The notes below the pieces were generated by a model. The model did not search any database, was not told the origin of the DNA, and saw only the letters and a program-made list of their open reading frames with translations. The position numbers and the translations under genes were made by a program. 64,000 nt of DNA from Palsa-504 sp963847965 (GTDB lineage: Bacteria > Actinomycetota > Actinomycetes > Streptosporangiales > Streptosporangiaceae): contig CAWKCG010000050.1 of the NCBI GenBank assembly GCA_963847965.1, positions 124,001 through 188,000 on the forward strand, in the 5' to 3' direction. Below, one piece after another: positions 8,351 to 16,899 of this stretch (position 1 is the first letter of the stretch; each line of letters opens with the position of its first letter).

Positions 8351-9157
8351 TCAGCCCGAGTGCGGCTGCAGCCAGCCCAGCGTCACCTCGTTGAACGCTT
8401 CCACGTTCTCGTAGATCGCCGCGTGCGCGCAGTCCTCGAACACGTGCACCTGGGAGTCGGCGATCCCCTCGCTCAGCGGCTTACCGAAGCGGGTGGAGGT
8501 CGCCATGTCGTACCGCCCGAACGTGATCAGCGTCGGCGCCGTGATCTGTCCGAGCGCGGCCCGCGCGTCGTGCGCCAGCACGGCTCCCGCCTGGCGCATA
8601 AAGGCGTCGACCGGCGCGATCGGGCGCCCTCGGACGAAATCGGCCAGCGCGTCAACGTAGTCGGGCCGCGCCGCGTACATCGCCGGCGTAAAGCACCAGG
8701 GGAAGATCCCCGCGATGATCATCTCGGTGACGCTGCCCAGGCCCTGCGCCATGATTTGCCAGCCCTGGACGACGACGCGCAGGAACGGGTCGGTCGCGTC
8801 CCAGGCGCTGTGCAACTGCAGCGTCTTCACCCGCTCGGGGTGCTTGGCCGCCAGCCATGTCCCGGCCGCCGCGCCGAGGGAGACCCCGAAGACGTGTGCC
8901 TGGCCAATGCCGACGGCATCCATGAACGCCGCGATGTCCGACGCGAAAAGCTCGGTGGTGTAGACGCCCTCCGGCTTGGAGGTCAGCCCCGCGCCGCGCA
9001 GGTCCACGGTGTAACAGGCGTAGTGCTTCTCGTACTCCGCCACCTGGAAGGCGTAGCACGCCTGGTCCGCCGCCAGGTACGGGATCAGCACCATGGGCTC
9101 GCCTTCGCCGTGCACCTCGTAATAGATGTCGATTCCGTTCGCCTGCACCGTTGGCAT
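8351..9157 (-). CDS. Alpha/beta-fold hydrolase
   Basis: A 268-residue cytoplasmic serine hydrolase of the alpha/beta superfamily. The nucleophile elbow GVSLGAAAG (Ser about 93), a late acidic residue in FGRYDMATS (Asp about 214) and CAHAAIYE (His about 242) make a complete triad. The N-terminal IDIYYEVHGEGEPMVLIP and DLRGAGLTS motifs are typical of 3-oxoadipate enol-lactonase/haloperoxidase-like members. No pathway genes lie next to it, so the ester or lactone substrate is not predictable. It is in the same direction as, and downstream of, the WD40 kinase gene but separated by about 64 bp. Confidence 0.88.
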   Translation of the reverse strand: MPTVQANGIDIYYEVHGEGEPMVLIPYLAADQACYAFQVAEYEKHYACYTVDLRGAGLTSKPEGVYTTELFASDIAAFMDAVGIGQAHVFGVSLGAAAGTWLAAKHPERVKTLQLHSAWDATDPFLRVVVQGWQIMAQGLGSVTEMIIAGIFPWCFTPAMYAARPDYVDALADFVRGRPIAPVDAFMRQAGAVLAHDARAALGQITAPTLITFGRYDMATSTRFGKPLSEGIADSQVHVFEDCAHAAIYENVEAFNEVTLGWLQPHSG

Positions 9158-9221
9158 GATTGCCCTCCCGGGTCGCTGTTACCCCGACATCCTATGGATC
9201 CCGCAGCCACCCGGCAGGCCT

Positions 9222-11081
9222 TCACCCCGTCCGCCACAGGTACACCCGCCCGTTCCCGTCACCGGCCGCCAGCACGTCCCCTCTTGGCCCGAACGCGACG
9301 CTGTTCACGGCCTGACTGCCGAGATCGGTGAACGTCCCGGCCAGCCCGCCGCCGGTTACGTCCCACAGGTACACCCGCCCGTCAGCGTCGCCAGCCGCCA
9401 GCACGCCGCCCTCCGGAGCGAACGTCACCGCGTAGACGGCCGTGCCGCCTGAGGCAGCGAAGGCGCGGACCAGCCGGGCGCTCTCCACGTCCCACAGGTA
9501 GACCTGTCCGTTGGCGTCGGCGGCGGCCAGCACGTCGCCCTCGGGGCCGAACGCGACACCGGCTACGCCCTGACTGCCAGGATTCTCCAGCGTCCCGGCC
9601 AGCGTGCCAGTTACCACGTCCCACAGGTAGACCTGTCCGTTGTCATCGCCGGCGGCCAGCAATTCGGTGTCGCGATCGAACGTCACGTCGTTAACGCCCT
9701 GGCTGCGGGGGTTCTTGAACGTCTCGGCCAGCCCGCCGCTCACCACGTCCCACAGGTAGGTCCGCCCGCTGGCGCTAGCGCCGGCCAGCACGTCACCGCC
9801 GAGGCCGAACGCGACACCGTTCATGCCCTGGCCTCGCCCTCTGTCGAAGGTGCGAGCCAGCGTGCCGCTGGCCACGTCCCACAGGTACGCCCGCCCGTTA
9901 CAGTCCGCGGCGGCCAGCAGTTCCCCGTCCGGACAGTAATGGACGCCGATCACCCCCTTGCTGCCCGGATCGGCAAGCGTACCGGCCAACGTGCCGCTGG
10001 CTACGTCCCACAGGTAGATCTGCCCGTTGGCGTCGGCGGCGGCCAGCACGTCGCCGCCCGGGCCGAACGTCACCGCGTACACGGCCCGGCTGGCCGGATC
10101 GCCGAGCGCCGCGACCAGGGCGGGATCGGCTGGCGGCGTCCCCCGGCGCCCGCCAGGCAGCCGCGTCACCGTGGGCGAAGCAGCCGGGTCAGGCGTCCTG
10201 GTCACGGCCGGCTTCGCCTGGTGGGTCCTGGTTGGCTGGGCAGCCTCCCAGGCCATCGGCAGCGCGCCCGCCGTGACGCCGACGTCGCCCAGGTCGGTCA
10301 GCAGATCCTGTGCCGTCGGCCGCCCGCCGGGGTCCTTGGTCAGGCAGTGCTCGATCAGCGCACGGAGATCGGGGGAGATGCCGTCGAGGGCAGGAGCGCT
10401 ATGCACGACGCGGTAGATCAGCGCGGGCCAGGAACCGGTGCCGAACGGCCCGCGTCCCGTGGCGGCGTAGGTGAGTACCGCTCCGAGGCTGAACACATCA
10501 CTCGGCGCGTCGACCTGATCGCCTTCGGCCTGTTCCGGTGACATGAACCCGGGCGAGCCGACGACTAGGCCGGTGCGGGTCAGCGCGCTGGCCTCTACGG
10601 CCCGGGAGATGCCGAAGTCGATCACTCGCGGCCCGTCGTCGGCCAGCAGCACGTTGGAAGGCTTGAGGTCACGGTGCACCACGCCGACCGCGTGGATGGC
10701 GACCAGGCTCTCCGCCAGCCCCGCCGCCAGCATGAACACCGAGGCCGTCGGAAGCGGCCCGTGGCCCGCCACCGCGTCGGCCAGCGACGGGCCAGGTACG
10801 TAGGCGGTGGCAAGCCACGGCGTCTGGCCGTCCAGGTCCGCGTCGACCAGCAACGCCGCGTACAAGCCGCTGACCTTCCGCGCCGCCTCGACCTCGCGCC
10901 GGAACCTGGCCCTGAACTCGCGGTCGGAGGCGAGGTCGGCCCGGATCACCTTGACCGCCACCGGCCTCCCGCCCGCTGACCGGCAGAGGAACACCGTTCC
11001 CATGCCGCCGCTGCCCAGCCGCCCGACGACCCGGTACGGCCCGATCCGTTCGGGATCGCCAGGCTGTAGTTCTCCGACCAC
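9222..11081 (-). CDS. Ser/Thr protein kinase with C-terminal seven-bladed WD40 propeller
   Basis: A 619-residue Hanks-type kinase. Residues about 12-270 are the kinase domain: glycine loop LGSGGMGTVFL, lysine in VAVKVIRAD, catalytic loop VHRDLKPSNVLL, metal-binding VIDFGISR and MSPEQAEGD. A Thr/Pro-rich linker (about 275-330) follows, then seven WD40 repeats, each ending in a YLWD-like motif, which should close into one propeller. No transmembrane helix is present, unlike PknB-type receptors, so the protein is cytoplasmic and the propeller may recruit substrates. GTG start at 11081. Repeat units are about 125-130 bp in DNA and strongly alike, suggesting recent unit duplication. Confidence 0.93.
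   Translation of the reverse strand: MVGELQPGDPERIGPYRVVGRLGSGGMGTVFLCRSAGGRPVAVKVIRADLASDREFRARFRREVEAARKVSGLYAALLVDADLDGQTPWLATAYVPGPSLADAVAGHGPLPTASVFMLAAGLAESLVAIHAVGVVHRDLKPSNVLLADDGPRVIDFGISRAVEASALTRTGLVVGSPGFMSPEQAEGDQVDAPSDVFSLGAVLTYAATGRGPFGTGSWPALIYRVVHSAPALDGISPDLRALIEHCLTKDPGGRPTAQDLLTDLGDVGVTAGALPMAWEAAQPTRTHQAKPAVTRTPDPAASPTVTRLPGGRRGTPPADPALVAALGDPASRAVYAVTFGPGGDVLAAADANGQIYLWDVASGTLAGTLADPGSKGVIGVHYCPDGELLAAADCNGRAYLWDVASGTLARTFDRGRGQGMNGVAFGLGGDVLAGASASGRTYLWDVVSGGLAETFKNPRSQGVNDVTFDRDTELLAAGDDNGQVYLWDVVTGTLAGTLENPGSQGVAGVAFGPEGDVLAAADANGQVYLWDVESARLVRAFAASGGTAVYAVTFAPEGGVLAAGDADGRVYLWDVTGGGLAGTFTDLGSQAVNSVAFGPRGDVLAAGDGNGRVYLWRTG
9230..10115 (-). repeat. Seven tandem WD40-coding repeat units
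   Basis: Within the kinase gene, the DNA that encodes the WD40 domain repeats at a period of roughly 125-130 bp. Each unit carries the string gtcccacaggta (complement of the YLWD codons) or a one-base variant, and then a near-identical block encoding the GDVLAA strand. High similarity between units is a potential source of unit gain or loss by recombination. Confidence 0.75.
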
Positions 11082-11162
11082 ACCCGCCCCTGATGTTCGC
11101 TACCGAGACTTGAGCGCCTAGGTCTATGATGGCGCGCCCCGGTATTGGGCGTGAGCGGGTCG

Positions 11163-11688
11163 CTACCCAGCAGTGCGCGGCGTCCTTTCGTGATACGCGG
11201 CGAGGGGCTCGAACAACTCGGTCAGGTTGCCCGAGGGGTCCTGGATCAGGATCTGCCGTAATACCACGCCGGTGACGACGTCGTTGCGGAAGCTGGCGCC
11301 CTTTCCGCGCAGTTCGTCGACGGTGGCGGGGAGGTCGGTGACGTGCAGGGCGATCCGGTTCCACCCACCCGGCGCGGGTAGCGTGCCGTCCGGCATCGGG
11401 GCGCCGCCGCCGCAGGCCGCCGCCGGGGACGCTGAGCAGCAGTCGCAGGTCGCCGCGGTACAGCATGGCGAAGGCCGGCGACGGGCGCAGTTCCTCTTCA
11501 AAGCCCAGCAAGTCCCGGTAGAACGCCACGGCGGCGTCCAGGTCGGTGACGAAGTACCGCACGGTGGCAGGCTGGCCGACCGGGGGTTCCCCGGCTCCTT
11601 GGACGCGCCGGAGCAAAGCGGTGGCGAATTCCGGCCGCGGCTGGACCGGTACAACCGGCAGATACAAGGCATCGAGCGGGTCAGGCAT
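11163..11688 (-). pseudogene. VOC-family protein gene with a +1 frameshift
   Basis: Two pieces of one glyoxalase/VOC protein lie in different frames. The N-terminal piece begins at the ATG at 11688 (MPDPLDALYLP) and contains the typical TVRYFVTDLDAAVAFYRDLL and AMLYRGDLRLLLS strands. The C-terminal piece is in the next frame and contains GGWNRIALHVTDLPATVDEL and ILIQDPSGNLTELFEP. One extra base within the GC triplet run at about 11400-11425 joins them. Both halves are well conserved, so the lesion is recent or a sequence error. The start overlaps the end of the ECF sigma gene by 8 bp, so the two were an operon. If the base is an error, the product is a normal protein of about 175 residues. 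Confidence 0.72.
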
Positions 11689-12208
11689 CTCCGCTACCCT
11701 CCTCCCGGTAGATAAGGCGCAGCGCTGCCCGCGCCCGGGCCAGTAGCGTCTCGGTGGCGTGCAGGCTGCGGCCCAGGCAGGCGGCCACCTCCGCCACCGG
11801 CAGCCCATCCAGGTAACGCAGCGTAAGCGCCGCCCGCTGCGGCCCGGGCAACCGGGCCAGGGCAGCATGCGCGGCCTGGACGTCCAGGTGTTCCTCCCAC
11901 GGATCACCTGCTTCCTCCGCAAGGACCGCGACCGCGGCCAGCCCGCGCTGCTCCCGGGCGGAACGCCGCCAGTGATCGGCCAGCTTGTGCCTGGCCACTC
12001 CGATCAGCCACGCCACCGTGACCTCAGCCGCCCGGACGCGGCCCTGCGCGAGCGCGCCCACGGCCGCCATGAACGTCTCAGCGGTCAGGTCTTCGGCCAC
12101 CACGGTGCTGCCGCACCGCGGCAGCAGGTACCCGTAGACCTGCGGCAACGCGCGAGGGTAAAGATCAGCCACCCGCTCGGCACCCGAAGACTCCGGCTGA
12201 GTTCCCAC
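11681..12208 (-). CDS. ECF-type RNA polymerase sigma factor
   Basis: A 175-residue extracytoplasmic-function sigma factor. Residues about 10-85 are region 2, with the DLTAETFMAAV core-binding helix and WLIGVARHKLADHWRR near the -10 recognition helix. Residues about 110-165 are region 4 with ALTLRYLDGLPVAEVAACLG and the HATETLLARARAALR recognition helix. No anti-sigma gene with a membrane anchor is adjacent; instead the gene overlaps a VOC gene, a known pairing for some actinobacterial ECF groups in which the partner may sense a small molecule. Start ATG at 12208 fits the family length. Confidence 0.9.
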   Translation of the reverse strand: MGTQPESSGAERVADLYPRALPQVYGYLLPRCGSTVVAEDLTAETFMAAVGALAQGRVRAAEVTVAWLIGVARHKLADHWRRSAREQRGLAAVAVLAEEAGDPWEEHLDVQAAHAALARLPGPQRAALTLRYLDGLPVAEVAACLGRSLHATETLLARARAALRLIYREEGSGDA

Positions 12209-12392
12209 ATCAGATCATCGTCCGCCACCGGCCCGTTCCGAACATCACCGGCCTATTTGCTCACCGGCGTGACCCGGACCGGCCGCTCCAGTACCGCAAG
12301 CCCAGGGTCGGCTGCGCCAGCGTGATTTCCGGCTCGGTCCCGAGCTGTCCGCTGCTGCCGGGCAGCGACCTGCTGCGGTAGCGTGCCTGGGC

Positions 12393-12605
12393 ATGGCGAG
12401 GTTGCGATTCGGCGTGGTGAGCGAGTCGTGCGGGAAGGCCGGGCGTGGCTCGATTTCGCGCGGCAGGTGGAGGACAGCGGGATCGACGTGCTGCTGCTGC
12501 GGGACCACTTCTCGGGGGGCGCGTTCGGCCAGCAGCTGGCGCCGTTCAGCGGCCTGGCCGCCGCGGCCGCAGTGACCACCCGGCTGCGGCTGGGCTGGCG
12601 AGCGT
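12393..12605 (+). pseudogene. Truncated remnant of an LLM-class F420-dependent oxidoreductase
   Basis: The sequence reads MARLRFGVVSES in one frame, then after a one-base loss near 12426 continues in another frame with VREGRAWLDFARQVEDSGID and LLLRDHFSGGAFGQQLAPFS, ending at VTTRLRLG. This matches the first about 70 residues of luciferase-like F420-dependent oxidoreductases of the TIGR03621-like group. The remaining three quarters of the protein are missing, and the fragment runs into the end of the opposite-strand winged-helix gene. It is a non-functional remnant. Confidence 0.6.
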
Positions 12606-12609
12606 GGTG

Positions 12610-13168
12610 TCATCTGCCCGGCCCGTCGTCTCCGGGCGGTTTCCCGGGCTCCGGGAGCAGGACGGTGAACAACATGCGCCGCCGCCGTCCCTGGCCCGGG
12701 GCGTTGGCGAGCCGGGGCTGAGCGATAGTGCGGAGATCCTGGAGGAAGTCGGCGAGCTCGGCGTCGGTGAGCCACATGGCGGCCACGCGGTAGTCGGCGC
12801 CGTCGCGGACGGGGTCGGGAAGGGCCGGCGGCGAGGTAGCGGTCGAAGTCGGCGAGCAGCCCGGCGATATAAGCCATGAAGGCCTGGGCGTGCTCCTCGA
12901 GGGTCATGGCCGCGGCCTCGCCCGGCTGGATCTGCGCGGCGAAGAGCCGGAGGGTATAAGTGCGCTCGATGGTGCCGCGGACGCGCCGCTCGGCGACCAC
13001 CTGGAGGACCCCGGCCCTGGCGAGCAGGGCGACGTGGCGGTACAGGCTCCCGGCGGGCACGTCGTCGAGCTCGGCGGCGAGCTGGCCGGTGGTGAGCGCC
13101 CGGTCACCTAGGAACGCCTTGACGATGCGCAGCCGCACCGGGTGCAGCAGCAGGTCCGCGCTGGCCAT
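12610..13168 (-). pseudogene. Winged-helix (ArsR-like) transcriptional regulator gene with a +1 frameshift
   Basis: From the ATG at 13168 the protein reads as a winged-helix regulator: SADLLLHPVRLRIVKAFLGD, then TTGQLAAELDDVPAGSLYRH, and a basic wing RRVRGTIERTYTL. After YLAAG the frame is lost near 12817-12835 in a GC-rich run, but one extra base restores a conserved C-terminus containing DPVRDGADYRVAAMWLTDAE and RRRRMLFTVLLPEPG, ending with TGA at 12610-12612. The two halves together match the usual length of this actinobacterial family (about 185 residues). Either a recent mutation or a sequencing error. It is divergent from an RDD gene, with a palindrome between them that may be its operator. 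Confidence 0.7.
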
Positions 13169-13184
13169 GCGGGGAAGCCTAACT

Positions 13185-13207
13185 TATTACTCATGGAACT
13201 GGTAATA
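13185..13207. promoter_or_regulatory. Candidate operator of the winged-helix regulator
   Basis: An inverted repeat TATTAC-N11-GTAATA lies 16 bp upstream of the regulator's start codon in an AT-rich island. ArsR-like regulators bind such imperfect palindromes over their own promoter. The assignment rests only on symmetry and position. Confidence 0.4.
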
Positions 13208-13377
13208 TTCACAGATACGGAGGATATGGCTCCGCGCCGGGAAGGCAGCGATGACGGTACTGAGGCGGGGAGGCAGCGGGTCCGCCGTCGGCTGGGCCGA
13301 GCCGGCGAAGGCGGCGGGCCAGTTCAGGGAACCCCGCGGATCCGCTGACCCGGTACCAGCAACAGGGGGATGAGGCC

Positions 13378-13872
13378 ATGGAGCCGTTTCCAGCCCTGGA
13401 CAGCGAGGCCGAGGCGATCAGGCGCGGCTACGAGCAGTTCGAGCCGCCGCAGGTGCCGCCGGGGATGTACTACGACCGGCCGACCGGGCTCGTCCTGCCG
13501 CAGGGGGTGCGGCCCGCCAGCGTGGGCCGGGTGGTCGGCGCCTACTGCCTCGCCGTCGCGCTCTTCATCGGCACGCTCGGGGCCGGCTACCTGATCTGGG
13601 CGCTGGTGACCTGGGGTCACGGGCAGACTCCCGCCCAGCAGCTGCTGGGCATGCGCTGCTGGGAGCCGTCCGCCGGCCGGGTGGCCGGCCGGGGAAAGAT
13701 GGCGGTACGCCAGGTCACCGGCATCTGCCTCAACGGCGAGGCGCTGATGGGCGTGTTCATCATGCTGCTCAGCCCCACCCTGAATTCGGCCGGCGACTTC
13801 TTCGCCGGCACGGTTGTGCTGCACGACCCGGACGGGCGACTGGTGCCCGGAGCCAGGGACGCATCCGGCTGA
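13378..13872 (+). CDS. RDD-family membrane protein
   Basis: A 164-residue protein with a hydrophilic N-terminus of about 45 residues, a first hydrophobic helix (VVGAYCLAVALFIGTLGAGY), then the RDD-type GQTPAQQLLGMRCWEP segment in the loop before a second hydrophobic region (GEALMGVFIMLLSPT) and a terminal DFFAGTVVLHDP motif. The canonical R-D-D residues of the family are only partly kept (for example DFFAGTVV for the usual D-x-x-A-G-T-x-V). Function of RDD proteins is mostly unknown, with some acting as Na+/H+ antiporters. ATG at 13378 follows a GGGGGATGAGG ribosome-binding stretch. A second RDD gene occurs at 34.0 kb. Confidence 0.75.
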   Translation: MEPFPALDSEAEAIRRGYEQFEPPQVPPGMYYDRPTGLVLPQGVRPASVGRVVGAYCLAVALFIGTLGAGYLIWALVTWGHGQTPAQQLLGMRCWEPSAGRVAGRGKMAVRQVTGICLNGEALMGVFIMLLSPTLNSAGDFFAGTVVLHDPDGRLVPGARDASG

Positions 13873-14217
13873 GGGCGGCTAGCCTCCGCTATTAGGCACT
13901 GATTGACAGGTGAGCGGTCCGGCGGGTTGCACGCCGGTGTGAGCTGGGTTTCGCGTGGCGGCGGGCTGGGTGCGCGTGCATCTTATGGGTACGCCCCGAT
14001 CTGGGCGGGAAGGGCTGTTCCTCACCTGCTGGCAACGGCTCTGCGCCCGCAGCGTGGCGTCCCGAAAATGTCGGCGGGACAGGATACTATAGAATAGGTA
14101 ATCAAAATAGGTAACTGAACTTGGATGATCAAGGTCGACCGGCAAAGGAAACAGGCCGGGAACCCCGTTAGAAACGACCCCGTAAACCCTGCCGAATTGT
14201 CAGAGGAGGTGAGCCAG
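13873..14217. other. Intergenic region upstream of the DUF222/HNH gene with local AT-rich direct repeats
   Basis: This 345 bp stretch holds no convincing gene. Its right end is an AT-rich island with TACTAT at 14085-14090, a possible -10 box, followed by two direct copies of AATAGGTAA (14093-14101 and 14106-14114) spaced 13 bp, which could be a protein-binding site. A strong Shine-Dalgarno AGGAGGTGAG lies at 14203-14212. Confidence 0.4.
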
Positions 14218-15774
14218 GTGCGTACCATTCCGTCTCCGGTGAATAGGGCTGAAGCGCTGGAGATGATGCTGGCCGGGGCGAGGTTCCTGAACGCGGCCAA
14301 CGCGACGGACATGATGACCGAGGAGCAGGGCCAGTGCATGCAGAGCCTCGAATACATCCACGCGATGATCACAGCGGCGCGCTCGTCGATCCTGGCCGCC
14401 TTCATCGCCGCGCGGGGTCACCACGCCGACGCGGACTACAGCCCGCGATCCTGGCTGATCAACCGGCTGCGAGTCACCAAGGGCGCCGCGACCGCGTACA
14501 CCACCTGGGCCGGGCGGACCGCCACTCACCCCCGGGTCCTCAATGCGCTGGCCGCCGCGGAGGTGTCGCGGGTATCGGAGTCCATCGCCAGGACCGTGTG
14601 CGACTGGACCGACAAACTCCCCAAGGACTGCCAGGACGCGGCCGACGCGATCCTGATCACCGCGGCCCGGGCCGGGGCGAACCTGCGGGACCTGGCCGAC
14701 CTAGCCGGCCAGATCTACGCCAAATCGCGGCCGCAGGACTCCGATGACGGGACCGAGGACGGGTTCGATGACCGGTCCGTCCGGCTGGAGACCACGTTCG
14801 CCGGCGCCGGGGTGATCGCGGGCGACCTGACCCCGGAATGCGCGGCGGTGGTCGCCGCGGTGCTGGACTCGCTGTCCGCCCCGGCTGGCGCCGACGACAC
14901 CCGCACCTACGAGCAGCGGTACCATGATGCGCTCCAGGACGCCATGCAGCGGCTGCTGAGCGCCGGGCTGCTGCCGGAGCGGGCCGGGCAGCCGGTCAAG
15001 GGCCTGGTGCACATGACATTGGCCGATCTGCGCGCGATGGATCAGGATTCGGCCCTGGAGGACGAGTGGATCACCGCGGTCCGCGCCCGATGGGCCGGGG
15101 CCCGGGCCGCCGCCTCGGTCGGCGGGAGCGATGGCGCTGCCTGGCTGGAAGGCGACGCGGCCCGCGCGGTCGCCTGCGACGCCATGCTGATTCCAGTGGT
15201 GACCGGCGATGTGGACCCGGGCGTGCTGGATGACCTGGTCCGGCTGTGCGTGGAACTGGCCAGGATTGGCGAAGGCCCGGACCCGGATGGCGTGGGCCCT
15301 GCAGCCGGTCCGGACACTCGGCCGCCCGCTTTGGCCCGCGAGGCGCTCCAGCGAGCGATCATCGGCAAGGCCGTCGACCTACTGTCGGGCCCGGGCGGGC
15401 TGGCCAGCTTCCTGCGCCGGGAGCAGCTGGGTGCCCGGCTGGCCGGGCCGAGCCTGCCGCTGGACATCGGCTACAGCGAGAGCATCCCAGCTGGGATCCG
15501 CAACGCGGTGCTCCTGCGGGACAAGCATTGCCAGTGGGCCGGCGGGTGCAACCAGCCCGCCGCGGCCTGCCAGGTCCACCACGTCAAGCACAAGGCCAAC
15601 GGCGGCCCGACCAGCGTCAAAGACTGCATACTTCTCTGCTTCTTCCACCACCAGGTGGTGATCCACCGCTGGGGCTGGACACTCGTGCTCAACCCGGACG
15701 GCACCACCACCGCCTGGAACCCGGACCGGACCAAAGTCCTCCACAGCCACGGCCCGCCGACCAGCGCCGGGTGA
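14218..15774 (+). CDS. DUF222 / HNH endonuclease domain protein (13E12-type)
   Basis: A 518-residue protein. The first about 330 residues form the DUF222 domain (helical, with AARSSILAAFIAARGHHADA and a conserved RSWLINRL segment), and residues about 420-490 form an HNH nuclease with CQWAGGCN, CQVHHVKHKANGGPTS and LLCFFHHQVVIH, which supply the metal ligands and catalytic histidine. These REP13E12-like genes are abundant and often multicopy in actinobacteria; their role is not established. I place the start at the GTG at 14218, 5 bp after a strong AGGAGGTGAG ribosome-binding site; an in-frame ATG at 14125 would add 31 residues but has no such site. It stands alone with no integrase nearby. 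Confidence 0.88.
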   Translation: MRTIPSPVNRAEALEMMLAGARFLNAANATDMMTEEQGQCMQSLEYIHAMITAARSSILAAFIAARGHHADADYSPRSWLINRLRVTKGAATAYTTWAGRTATHPRVLNALAAAEVSRVSESIARTVCDWTDKLPKDCQDAADAILITAARAGANLRDLADLAGQIYAKSRPQDSDDGTEDGFDDRSVRLETTFAGAGVIAGDLTPECAAVVAAVLDSLSAPAGADDTRTYEQRYHDALQDAMQRLLSAGLLPERAGQPVKGLVHMTLADLRAMDQDSALEDEWITAVRARWAGARAAASVGGSDGAAWLEGDAARAVACDAMLIPVVTGDVDPGVLDDLVRLCVELARIGEGPDPDGVGPAAGPDTRPPALAREALQRAIIGKAVDLLSGPGGLASFLRREQLGARLAGPSLPLDIGYSESIPAGIRNAVLLRDKHCQWAGGCNQPAAACQVHHVKHKANGGPTSVKDCILLCFFHHQVVIHRWGWTLVLNPDGTTTAWNPDRTKVLHSHGPPTSAG

Positions 15775-15881
15775 CCCCCGGCGGCAAGCCGCCCCTCCCA
15801 TCCTCAAATACGGCACCGGTGCTATCCGGCAGCGTTAGTCGGCAGCGTTGGTGGGTGAGATTGTCCCAGCACGTGGCAGGG

Positions 15882-16145
15882 CTAAGAGCCCAGGCTGGCT
15901 AGGCCGTGCAGGTCGACGCAGGTGACGCCGTACGCCCGAACGAAGACCATGAGCACGTTGTCGCAATGGCGGCAGCGGACCACGGTGCCGAGCCCGGGCC
16001 GGTACACGGCGAACTCGGCCACCTGGCCTGCCGTGCCGCACCTGCCGCAGGTGCCAACCGCCGCAGTCATCTCGGTCCCGAACACCTCGATCAGCAGGCC
16101 GCCTATCGCGTTCCCGTCGAGAACGTGGGGTTCCAACGGCTGCAT
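15882..16145 (-). CDS. DUF6510-like zinc-ribbon protein
   Basis: An 87-residue protein, read from the ATG at 16145 that follows a strong GGGGAGGTCGG ribosome-binding site. Two CxxC pairs (CGRCG at about residue 33 and CRHC at about residue 58) form a probable zinc ribbon. Proteins of this type are regularly encoded after a ferredoxin reductase and a sulfite-oxidase-like molybdoenzyme in actinobacteria, the same order as here, so it is probably an accessory or electron-transfer partner of that pair. It starts 13 bp after the reductase stop and is the last gene of the trio. Confidence 0.72.
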   Translation of the reverse strand: MQPLEPHVLDGNAIGGLLIEVFGTEMTAAVGTCGRCGTAGQVAEFAVYRPGLGTVVRCRHCDNVLMVFVRAYGVTCVDLHGLASLGS

Positions 16146-16158
16146 CACCGACCTCCCC

Positions 16159-16899
16159 TCACTGGCCTGTCGCGCCGAACCGCTCGGTCCTGATCCGCCG
16201 CGGCGGGTAGCCGAACGCGACCAGGGCACTCGCCACGGCCTCCACGAAGCTCGTCGGGCCGCAGGCGTAGGCCAGCGGCGCCTGCGCCACGGGCCAGGCC
16301 ACCTCGGCGATCATCTCCCGGTCTACCCGCCGCGCGTAGCCCGTCCAGCCCGGCGGCTGCTGCCTGGTCACCGTGTGGATCACGGCCACGCCGTCGGAAG
16401 GCATGTCAAGCTCGGACCGGTAGATCACGTCCGCCAGGCTGCGCGTGGAGTACAGGAGCCGGACCGGGACGGTGCTGCCCAGGCGCTCCCGGTGCCGGAG
16501 TATGGAGCGCAGCGGGACGATGCCTGACCCGCCGGCCAGCAGCAGGAGCGGCCCGCCGTCGGCGGCATCCCAGACGAAGTAGCCGCCGACCGGGCCGCGC
16601 AGCTCGATCTCGTCGCCTACCCCCAGATCCTCGGTCAGGTAGGGCGAGACCTCGCCGTCGTCAAGCCGCTCCACCGTGATCGACACCGGCTCGCCGGGCG
16701 CCGAGGCGATCGAGTACTCGCGCTCGGCCTGGTAGCCGTCATCGGCGGTGAGCCGCAGGTCGAGGTGCTGCCCGGCCTGGTGGCCTGGCCAGTCCGGCAC
16801 CTCAAGTGTGATGGTCCGTACCTTGGGCGTCTCGTCGATAAGCGACCCGACCCTGGCGGTCTGCCAGGTCAGTCGCCCGTGTACCGCTGTTCCCGCCAT
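16159..16899 (-). CDS. Ferredoxin-NADP+ reductase-like FAD/NAD(P) oxidoreductase
   Basis: A 246-residue flavoprotein of the ferredoxin reductase fold. The FAD-binding motif is REYSIAS (about residues 53-59), the NAD-binding glycine loop is LLAGGSGIVPLRSIL, and the C-terminus has YACGPTSFVEAVASAL, the usual nicotinamide-site motif. It lacks a 2Fe-2S domain, so electrons must go to or come from a separate partner. The start ATG at 16899 lies inside the end of the sulfite-oxidase-like gene (31 bp overlap), so the two are co-translated and the reductase is the likely electron donor or acceptor of the molybdoenzyme. Confidence 0.88.
   Translation of the reverse strand: MAGTAVHGRLTWQTARVGSLIDETPKVRTITLEVPDWPGHQAGQHLDLRLTADDGYQAEREYSIASAPGEPVSITVERLDDGEVSPYLTEDLGVGDEIELRGPVGGYFVWDAADGGPLLLLAGGSGIVPLRSILRHRERLGSTVPVRLLYSTRSLADVIYRSELDMPSDGVAVIHTVTRQQPPGWTGYARRVDREMIAEVAWPVAQAPLAYACGPTSFVEAVASALVAFGYPPRRIRTERFGATGQ

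Noticed and set aside
13879..14145. Minus-strand open frame of 88 codons in the gap before the HNH gene
   Set aside because: No ribosome-binding site, mixed composition, and no resemblance to any family; it overlaps the likely promoter of the HNH gene.
14218..15774. HNH protein as a sign of a prophage or homing element
   Set aside because: DUF222/HNH genes are common chromosomal genes in actinobacteria. No integrase, phage gene or intron boundary lies nearby.
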